Shown in pieces: positions 29,672 to 35,438 of a DNA stretch of 35,438 nucleotides (position 1 is the first letter of the stretch; each line of letters opens with the position of its first letter). Source of the stretch: Nitrososphaeria archaeon (GTDB taxonomy: Archaea > Thermoproteota > Nitrososphaeria > JACIWG01); the NCBI GenBank assembly GCA_026413865.1, contig JAOAKB010000015.1:1-35438 (forward strand), written 5' to 3'. A program made the position numbers and the translations under genes. The notes under the pieces are model-generated. The model saw nothing but the letters and a program-made list of their open reading frames with translations. It made no database searches and was not told the origin of the DNA.

Positions 29672-31822
29672 ATGAAAATGAATGTAATGGCTTATAATAG
29701 TGGTAAAGGAAAAGAGAATGGACATAGTAAAGGATATGATTTTCTAATAGCTTTGGCGGCACAACCAAATGCCGGTAAAACAACTCTATTCAATACTCTA
29801 ACTGGAAAGACTGGTTATGTTGGAAACTGGCCTGGAAAAACTGTTGAGAGAATGGAGGGTACGTTTGTGCATCATGGTAAAATTTTTCATGTTATTGACC
29901 TTCCTGGAATATACAGTCTTTCAGCATTAACCTTAGAAGAGTTTGTAAGTAGAGAGTTTATTGTAGACGAACAGCCTCATGCTGTTGTTGTTTTGCTTGA
30001 TGCTGAAGCACTAGAAAGGTCCTTTTATTTTCTATTACAAATTCTTGAATTAATGGGTAAGGTTGTGGTTGCAATCAACAAATATGATGTTGCACAATCT
30101 AAAGGTCTTCACATTAATACAGAACTTCTGGAAAATGAACTTGGAGTTCCTGTTGTAACAATTAGTGCTATAAAGAAGACAGGTTTAGGCGAACTTTTGG
30201 ATAGAATTGTTGATGTAGCTGAAGGTAGGCTTGGGAGACAAAAAGAGTTTAAAATAGAATATGGGCCACTAGAACATTATATTAATAGAATAGAAAGTGT
30301 CTTGGCTGAATATAAACTTTTTGAAAAATATCCTCGAAGATGGGTGGCATTAAGAATCATTGAAGGGGATATTTACTTTATAAAGGAAATTGAAGAAAAA
30401 AATAGAGAAGCAGCTGAAGCGATTGTAGAAATTGTTAAGGAGATAAAAAATGTGTATAAAAAAGATCCTGTTGAACTAATAATCTTATACCGTTACGAGT
30501 TTTTAAACGAACTTATTAGTAAAACAACAGAAATGGTTAGAATTTCTGAGAAAAGGCTTATAGAAAAATTGGATAATATTTTATTAAATCCTTATTCTGG
30601 ACCTATCTTATCTTCTCTGATTTTATTGTCGATGATATTCCTAGCTTTTATTATTAATACAGGTTTCCCTCTAAACTATATTTTTATAAGCCTAGGATAT
30701 GAAAGTATAGCAGAATATATTGAAGAGAATTCTCTTTCTGCTCTTATTTCAAAAATATTTTCAGTTATTGCAGAATATTTTAGAGATTTTGCTGCCACTT
30801 ACAATATTCAGGGCTGGCCTTTGGATTTAGTTATAGAGGGGATTATACCAGGTGTTGGTAGTGTTCTCACATTTCTTCCTCTAATATTCATTGTAAACGT
30901 ATTGATGGCGCTTCTTGAAGATAGTGGGCTAATGTCAAGAATTGCAGTATCGTTTGATAGACTTTTAAAGAAAGTTGGATTAACAGGCAAAACAATATTT
31001 CCTCTAACCTTAAGTCTAGGATGTAATGTTCCAGGTATTATGGGTACAAGAATATTAGAAACAGATGAGGAGAGACTTTCTGCAATAATTTTAATGCCAC
31101 TTATAATCTGCCAAGCGAGACTATTTGTACTACTTATTATGGTTTCAGCACTTTTTACTGGTGCAATTATACAAACATTTGTAACTGCATCCATTTACAT
31201 AATTTCTCTAATGTTATTTCTTCTATTTAATAAGATTGTTTCCAAAAAGGTTTTTAAACAGAAGGAAGAACCAGAATTAATTATTGAATTATCTTCTTAC
31301 CATCTACCAAGTCTTAGGGTAATCAGATGGATTTCCTGGGAAAGAAGCAAATCATATATTATTAAAGCTGGAACACTAATATTCTTATTTAGTATAATAT
31401 TATGGGTACTTTCATATTTTGGTCCATCAGTTACACAAAATGTTAACGAAAGCTATGGAGCAATTATTGCAAAAACATTTACACCAGCACTTTCAATGAT
31501 TGGTATTGATGACTGGATTATACCCTTTGCACTAATGTTTGGTTGGGTTGCAAAAGAAATTTTTATAACAGCGATTGTAGTTGCTACAGGAAAAATTAAT
31601 CCAATAGAAGCTGTTGCATCCCTTTCACTTACACCCTTACAATCTTATGCTCTACTAATTCTTGTAATGTTTTACTCACCATGTTTAGCTGCTTTTGTTA
31701 CAGTTTTTAATGAAACAAGAAGTTTTAGGTTAACATTATTTTCTGCAATAGTTTCTTTATTAATAGGTTTTACTGGGTCAATATCAGTATATTGGATTGG
31801 ACGCATTTTAGGTTACAATTAA
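29672..31822 (+). CDS. feoB: ferrous iron transporter FeoB
   Basis: GTPase-coupled Fe(II) importer, 716 residues. The N-terminal G domain follows a 22-residue polar extension. G1 is AQPNAGKTT (Lys36; the usual first Gly is Ala), G3 is Asp76-Leu-Pro-Gly (DLPGIYSL), and G4 is NKYD. A helical guanine-dissociation-inhibitor region runs to about 310, then about eight to eleven membrane helices form two Gate domains. Each has its conserved Cys: Cys451 in LSLGCNVPGIMGTR and Cys671 in FYSPCLAAFV. The core LDNILLNPYSGP entry to the first membrane helix is also typical. It closes the feo transcript, under the putative iron box. T-rich sequence with a CAAAAAGCTTTT element follows (31835-31857). Confidence 0.97.
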   Translation: MKMNVMAYNSGKGKENGHSKGYDFLIALAAQPNAGKTTLFNTLTGKTGYVGNWPGKTVERMEGTFVHHGKIFHVIDLPGIYSLSALTLEEFVSREFIVDEQPHAVVVLLDAEALERSFYFLLQILELMGKVVVAINKYDVAQSKGLHINTELLENELGVPVVTISAIKKTGLGELLDRIVDVAEGRLGRQKEFKIEYGPLEHYINRIESVLAEYKLFEKYPRRWVALRIIEGDIYFIKEIEEKNREAAEAIVEIVKEIKNVYKKDPVELIILYRYEFLNELISKTTEMVRISEKRLIEKLDNILLNPYSGPILSSLILLSMIFLAFIINTGFPLNYIFISLGYESIAEYIEENSLSALISKIFSVIAEYFRDFAATYNIQGWPLDLVIEGIIPGVGSVLTFLPLIFIVNVLMALLEDSGLMSRIAVSFDRLLKKVGLTGKTIFPLTLSLGCNVPGIMGTRILETDEERLSAIILMPLIICQARLFVLLIMVSALFTGAIIQTFVTASIYIISLMLFLLFNKIVSKKVFKQKEEPELIIELSSYHLPSLRVIRWISWERSKSYIIKAGTLIFLFSIILWVLSYFGPSVTQNVNESYGAIIAKTFTPALSMIGIDDWIIPFALMFGWVAKEIFITAIVVATGKINPIEAVASLSLTPLQSYALLILVMFYSPCLAAFVTVFNETRSFRLTLFSAIVSLLIGFTGSISVYWIGRILGYN

Positions 31823-31951
31823 GCTATTTTATCTCCTTTTTTCAAAAAGCTTTTATAACAGTGTAATAGCAAGCTTGCATGAGAATATATGCAGAAAACA
31901 TTTATTTTCTTGATTTTATACTATTTTATGCTTAATTATAGATTTATAGAC

Positions 31952-31962
31952 CACCTAAGGTG
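31952..31962. promoter_or_regulatory. palindrome overlapping the start of the Fe-S operon
   Basis: CACCT-A-AGGTG (31952-31962) is a perfect 5-bp inverted repeat around one base; it overlaps the GTG start codon at 31960. TTAATTATA at 31932-31940 would place the transcription start inside it. A second perfect palindrome, GCAAGCTTGC, lies at 31869-31878. Either could be a regulator site. With arms this short, chance is possible. Confidence 0.3.
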
Positions 31963-33189
31963 ATACGGAGCTTGGTTGAAAGTGTAAGAGAACTTATAAA
32001 AGCGCACGCGGATGTTAGAAAAGAAGTTTACTTAGACATTGAGAATTCAGCTCCTGTTCCAGAGGAAGTTGTTAATGAAATGTTACCCTATTTTAATAAA
32101 AAAGCTTATGGTAATCCAACATTAACACACAAGCTTGGATGGGAAGCCTATGAAACAATTATTTTGTCAGCAAAAAAAGTTGGTGAACATATTGGTGTAG
32201 AAAGTCCTGAGGAAATCAATTTTACTCCTGGAGAAACTGAAGCTAACAATTTAGCCATATTGGGCACATGCATGAGTAGAAGAAATAATGGTAGGAAGGT
32301 AGTTATTTCTGAAATTGAACCATTAAGCATTATAAATGTTTGTAAAATGCTTGAAAACTATGGATTCAAGGTTGAAAAGGTTCAAGTGGACAAAGAGGGT
32401 TTCATAAAAATTGAGAAGCTAAAGGAGAAGGTTGACAAGAACACGGTGCTTGCAAGCTTTTCTTTAGTAAACAATGAAATTGGAACAGTACAGCCGATAA
32501 AAGAAGTGTTTGAAACAGTCAAGGATATAAATTCCAACACAATATTTCATATAGACCTTTCAGACTCCTATGGAAGAATATCATTTGATGTAAAGAAGAT
32601 TCCCGTAGAATTAGCTACACTAAGCAGCTACAAAATTTTGGGACCAAGAGGAGTTGGGGCACTTTATGTCAAAGAAGGTTTAAAGATTGAAAGGATCTTA
32701 GAAGGACAGATTGGTACCCAAAAACTTTGGCCAGGAATAGAGAACACTCCTGCAATAGTAGGGTTCGCGAAAGCTTCAGAACTTGCGTTCGAAAACTTTG
32801 AAGATAATGTGAACAATATGAGAAAATTAAGAGATAGGCTTATAGAAGGAATTCTAAATAATATTGAGGAGACAATACTTAATGGGCCTAGAGAAAATAG
32901 AAGTCCTGATAATGTAAATATAAGCTTTCTAAAATGTGAAGGTGAATCTTTGACTATCGAATTAAGTCTCAAAGGTGTTTACGTTTCAAGTGGTAGTGCG
33001 TGTACACGTAGAGTCTTACAGCCAAGCCATGTTTTAACAGCTATAGGTAGAAAATACGAAGAAGCACATGGAAGCATACTGATGAAGGTTACAAGATATC
33101 ATAGCATGGAGGATATAGAATATGTTTTAAAAGTTCTGCCAGAAGCTGTAAATAGGCTTAGAACAATTTATGGTTCAATGGGTGGATAA
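31960..33189 (+). CDS. divergent cysteine desulfurase (NifS/IscS-like)
   Basis: PLP fold-type I enzyme of 409 residues, first gene of the Fe-S assembly operon. The overall IscS layout is kept: YLDIENSAPVP, FTPGETEANNLAI, SLVNNEIGTVQPI, NTPAIVGFAKA and VSSGSACTRR with the catalytic Cys348. The PLP Lys225 and Asp199 are present. Several residues conserved in IscS/NifS differ: Pro121 for the PLP-stacking His (SEIEPLSI), Asp202 for Gln (HIDLSDSYG), Tyr224 for His before the lysine (SSYKILGPRG), and WPGIEN for the R-S-G-T-E-N phosphate contact. PLP binding or substrate preference is probably changed. It may donate sulfur, act on another substrate, or act as a regulator or scaffold partner. GTG start; the IscU gene follows 2 bp later. 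Confidence 0.8.
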   Translation: MIRSLVESVRELIKAHADVRKEVYLDIENSAPVPEEVVNEMLPYFNKKAYGNPTLTHKLGWEAYETIILSAKKVGEHIGVESPEEINFTPGETEANNLAILGTCMSRRNNGRKVVISEIEPLSIINVCKMLENYGFKVEKVQVDKEGFIKIEKLKEKVDKNTVLASFSLVNNEIGTVQPIKEVFETVKDINSNTIFHIDLSDSYGRISFDVKKIPVELATLSSYKILGPRGVGALYVKEGLKIERILEGQIGTQKLWPGIENTPAIVGFAKASELAFENFEDNVNNMRKLRDRLIEGILNNIEETILNGPRENRSPDNVNISFLKCEGESLTIELSLKGVYVSSGSACTRRVLQPSHVLTAIGRKYEEAHGSILMKVTRYHSMEDIEYVLKVLPEAVNRLRTIYGSMGG

Positions 33190-33191
33190 AA

Positions 33192-33698
33192 ATGTCAAGG
33201 TCACCCCTACCATATAATCCAAAAATCTTAGAACTATTTAGGAATCCAAAAAATCTTGGAAGAATGGACGATGCAACAGTCTCTGCTGTAGCAGGAAATC
33301 CTTCATGCGGAGACATGATAACATTCTACCTTAAAATTGATGAAGAAAAGGAAGTTATTGTAAAGGCATCCTTTGAAAGCTACGGTTGTGCAGCAAATAT
33401 TGCAACATCAAGCATATTAACTGAAATGGTAACGGGTAAGAGTCTAGAAGAAGCATGGCAGACTTCTTGGAAGACTGTCGCAAAGGAGGTTGGGGGTCTT
33501 CCTAATGTAAAATTCCACTGCGGCATATTAGCCGTTGGCGCGTTAAGAAGGGCGATAAGACAATATTATCGAATTAAAGGAAAGAAGCCAGAATGGTTGC
33601 CAGAAGAACAGACATTTGAAGAAAAGCAAGCACTGGAAGAAGAGGAGCTTGCAGAAATGCTTTCAAAAAGGGTAAGTTTACCTGAAAGTGAAGAATAA
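33192..33698 (+). CDS. iscU: Fe-S cluster assembly scaffold, IscU/SufU family
   Basis: Scaffold for building [2Fe-2S] and [4Fe-4S] clusters; 168 residues. Ligands are complete: Cys39 with Asp41 (NPSCGDMI), Cys66 (SYGCAANIATSS) and His109-Cys110 (KFHCGILAV). A true IscU has no insert between the second and third ligand regions, and here the spacing is IscU-like, without the SufU insertion. The C-terminus adds about 40 residues, basic then strongly acidic (PEWLPEEQTFEEKQALEEEE), not part of the core family. It starts 2 bp after the divergent desulfurase, with GGTGG as ribosome site, and its stop overlaps the sufS ATG (TAATG). Confidence 0.93.
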   Translation: MSRSPLPYNPKILELFRNPKNLGRMDDATVSAVAGNPSCGDMITFYLKIDEEKEVIVKASFESYGCAANIATSSILTEMVTGKSLEEAWQTSWKTVAKEVGGLPNVKFHCGILAVGALRRAIRQYYRIKGKKPEWLPEEQTFEEKQALEEEELAEMLSKRVSLPESEE

Positions 33699-34933
33699 TG
33701 TTTGACCCATATAGTGTTAGAAAAGATTTTCCAATTCTTGAAAGAAAAGTTAATGGTCACGATATTATTTATTTTGATAATGCTGCAACATCACAAAAAC
33801 CTTTACAGGTTATTGATGCTGTAAAGAATTTTTACAAAAAATATAATGCGAATGTTCACAGAGGCTTACATAAGCTATCGCAGGAAGCTTCAGAACTTTA
33901 TGAAGACGCTCACTTTGAGGTTGCAAAATTTATTAACGCAAATAGTATTGAAGAAATCGTTTTCACAAAAAACACTACAGAGGCAATAAACTTGATAGCC
34001 TACTCTTGGGCACTTCATAAGCTTGGAGAAGAGGATGAAGTTTTAACAACATTAATGGAGCATCATAGTAATATTGTTCCATGGGAAATATTGTCAAAAA
34101 TAAAGGGTTTCAAGGTCAAATATGCTGATATAAAAGAAGATGGTGCACTAGACTACGAAAGCTTAGAAAATCTTGTTACCCAAAAAACAAAACTAATAAC
34201 AGTTACACATGCATCAAACGTCACTGGAGCAATAAATGATATATCAAAAATCGCAAAACTTGCTCATGAAAATAATGCAGTATTAGTTGTTGATGGAGCG
34301 CAATCAGTTCCTCACATGCCGCTTGATGTAAAAAGATTAGACCTAGACTTTCTAGCATTTTCTGGCCACAAGATGCTTGCACCTACAGGTATAGGTGTAC
34401 TATATGCTAAAAGGGAACTTTTAGAAAATATGGAGCCATTTATTGGAGGAGGAGACATGATAAGATCGGTAAAATATGATAAAGTTAAAGGCTGTATGAT
34501 AGAATGGCATACTTTACCATGGAAATTTGAAGCTGGAACACCAAATGTAGGCAGTGCAATTGGATTAGCTGAAGCCATAAGATACCTTAATAAACTTGGA
34601 ATGGAAAACGTTCAGCAGCATGAGCGTCAACTTACACAGTACGCTTTAAAACTTTTACAAGAAGACAATAACATAAGTATCTACGGTCCAAAAAATGTGT
34701 CAACAAAATGTGGAATAGTTTCCTTTAACATCAAAGGCATGGACTATCATGATGTTGCACTATTTTTGGACGATTTTGGTATAATGGTTAGAAGCGGATA
34801 CCATTGTGCGGAACCTTTACATCAAAGATTAGGTTTAAATGGTTCAGTTAGGGCAAGCTTTTACATATACAACACTAAAGAGGAAATTGAAAGATTCGTA
34901 GAAACTTTAAAGGAGATAGAAAATGTCAGATGA
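33698..34933 (+). CDS. sufS: cysteine desulfurase SufS
   Basis: Group II cysteine desulfurase that mobilises sulfur from cysteine as a persulfide; 411 residues. Canonical motifs are intact: YFDNAATSQKP, NVHRGLHKLSQEAS, the PLP-stacking His in LMEHHSNIVPW, VDGAQSVPHM, Lys225 in SGHKMLAPTGIG, FEAGTPNV and the active-site Cys370 in VRSGYHCAEP. It shares one base with the iscU stop, so they are translationally coupled. Together with the divergent paralogue upstream it brackets the scaffold gene. It is probably the working sulfur donor of the operon. Confidence 0.96.
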   Translation: MFDPYSVRKDFPILERKVNGHDIIYFDNAATSQKPLQVIDAVKNFYKKYNANVHRGLHKLSQEASELYEDAHFEVAKFINANSIEEIVFTKNTTEAINLIAYSWALHKLGEEDEVLTTLMEHHSNIVPWEILSKIKGFKVKYADIKEDGALDYESLENLVTQKTKLITVTHASNVTGAINDISKIAKLAHENNAVLVVDGAQSVPHMPLDVKRLDLDFLAFSGHKMLAPTGIGVLYAKRELLENMEPFIGGGDMIRSVKYDKVKGCMIEWHTLPWKFEAGTPNVGSAIGLAEAIRYLNKLGMENVQQHERQLTQYALKLLQEDNNISIYGPKNVSTKCGIVSFNIKGMDYHDVALFLDDFGIMVRSGYHCAEPLHQRLGLNGSVRASFYIYNTKEEIERFVETLKEIENVR

Positions 34934-35198
34934 AGAATTTAAAAAATATGTCTCGCATGTAGAAGAAGCATGCGGAGAAGAAAAAGATATTATTGTAATG
35001 CTAAAATATGATACAAAAGATGAAGCAATAAATAAAATTTTGAAAAGAGGAAAAATTGTAAAATCTATTGCAAACGTTGTCTACGAACTATCTTATGATG
35101 ATAAGGTGTTAAGATTATATAATACAGGAAATATATTGATGAAAAAGTTTAAAGACAGGAAAGAGGCTGAAGAGGTTCTAAAACAATTATTAATTTGA
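34923..35198 (+). CDS. small acidic/basic protein coupled to sufS, function unknown
   Basis: Protein of 91 residues overlapping the sufS end by 11 bp and preceded by a strong ribosome site AGGAG (about 34913-34917), so it belongs to the Fe-S operon. It has an acidic N-terminus with one Cys (VEEACGEEKD), then helix (DTKDEAINKILKRGKIV), strands (NVVYELSYDDKVLRLYNTGN) and a Lys/Glu-rich helix ending EEVLKQLLI. I recognise no family. The single Cys18 could be an acceptor or regulatory residue; that is speculation. Confidence 0.7.
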   Translation: MSDEEFKKYVSHVEEACGEEKDIIVMLKYDTKDEAINKILKRGKIVKSIANVVYELSYDDKVLRLYNTGNILMKKFKDRKEAEEVLKQLLI

Positions 35199-35266
35199 CA
35201 AACATCAATATTATTAGAAACAAATTTTAAATAAGATTTAAATAATAAAGTTAGAAAAAACTGCTT

Positions 35267-35438
35267 ATGATCGTAATAAATACAATATTTGTTCCAGGAT
35301 TAAAGGTTCCTCCACCATTTACAAGAGAATTAAAGGTTATTCTTGATCCTACAGTTGGCAACTATGATAAGGCAACAATGCTATTATCTTATATTGAACC
35401 CAAAAGTTCTACTGGACTACATAAACACGGTTCAGATG
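35267..35438 (+). CDS. cupin-domain protein, N-terminal part
   Basis: The first 57 residues of a gene cut by the window end. They begin MIVINTIFVPGLKVPPPFT and reach STGLHKHGSD, whose H-x-H at the end of a beta strand is the start of cupin motif 1 (metal-binding HxH). Function cannot be assigned from this part. Its own TATA box TTTAAATAAT (35238-35247) lies 25 bp before the ATG, so it is separate from the Fe-S operon. Confidence 0.65.
   Translation, partial: MIVINTIFVPGLKVPPPFTRELKVILDPTVGNYDKATMLLSYIEPKSSTGLHKHGSD

Noticed and set aside
1-35438. CRISPR arrays, insertion sequences, rRNA and tRNA genes, prophage
   Set aside because: No regularly spaced repeats, transposase or integrase frames, or tRNA B-box/acceptor pairs were found on either strand by eye.

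Overview
This is an AT-rich archaeal chromosomal window, most likely from a TACK-superphylum (Thermoproteota-type) organism. The evidence is an ESCRT-III/CdvB protein, an archaeal FEN1 and a family B DNA polymerase that both end in PCNA-binding motifs, Pth2-type peptidyl-tRNA hydrolase, AlaX, a bPH2 protein, and TATA boxes about 25-33 nt upstream of most first-gene start codons (leaderless promoters). A tungsten-type aldehyde ferredoxin oxidoreductase, B12-dependent ribonucleotide reductase, ThyX, FeoB and an Suf/Isc system point to an anaerobic, probably thermophilic life style. That last step is inference. I see no rRNA, tRNA, CRISPR array, insertion sequence or prophage.

Layout. 1-6.7 kb holds accessory and metabolic genes: the tail of an MFS transporter, an exported aromatic-rich protein, a ribbon-helix-helix regulator, an EamA permease, a bPH2 protein, a zinc alcohol dehydrogenase, a PPC-domain protein and a C69-family peptidase. 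6.7-11.5 kb is a DNA-precursor pair: thyX and a class II ribonucleotide reductase interrupted by a LAGLIDADG intein placed exactly at the radical cysteine. 11.5-16.4 kb has a Thr/Ser-stalk surface protein, a membrane methyltransferase, a ferritin-like protein, pth2, a lone CdvB paralogue and two small proteins. 16.5-18.3 kb is the aldehyde oxidoreductase. 18.4-26.1 kb is rich in DNA-transaction genes (fen1, a nucleotidyltransferase, a DHH nuclease, polB) mixed with a DUF72/SWIM-like protein and a DedA-type membrane protein. 26.2-28.6 kb has a GNAT, a free-standing LigD-type 3'-phosphoesterase co-oriented with alaX, and a bifunctional-nuclease protein. 28.6-31.8 kb is an iron module: DtxR-like regulator, FeoC-like, FeoA, FeoB. 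32.0-35.2 kb is an Fe-S assembly operon with two different cysteine desulfurases flanking an IscU/SufU scaffold, plus an overlapping small unknown gene. A cupin gene runs off the end.

Most notable: (i) the DNA polymerase B keeps all polymerase motifs but has lost acidic residues in all three 3'-5' exonuclease motifs; (ii) the first cysteine desulfurase keeps its PLP lysine and catalytic cysteine but has replaced several otherwise conserved active-site residues; (iii) a DtxR-like operator sits over the promoter of the feo genes; (iv) a 70-residue protein ending in Gly-Gly is divergent from the tungsten oxidoreductase; (v) several shared or single promoters carry clear inverted repeats (RHH gene, ADH, thyX, DUF72/nucleotidyltransferase, alaX/bifunctional nuclease).
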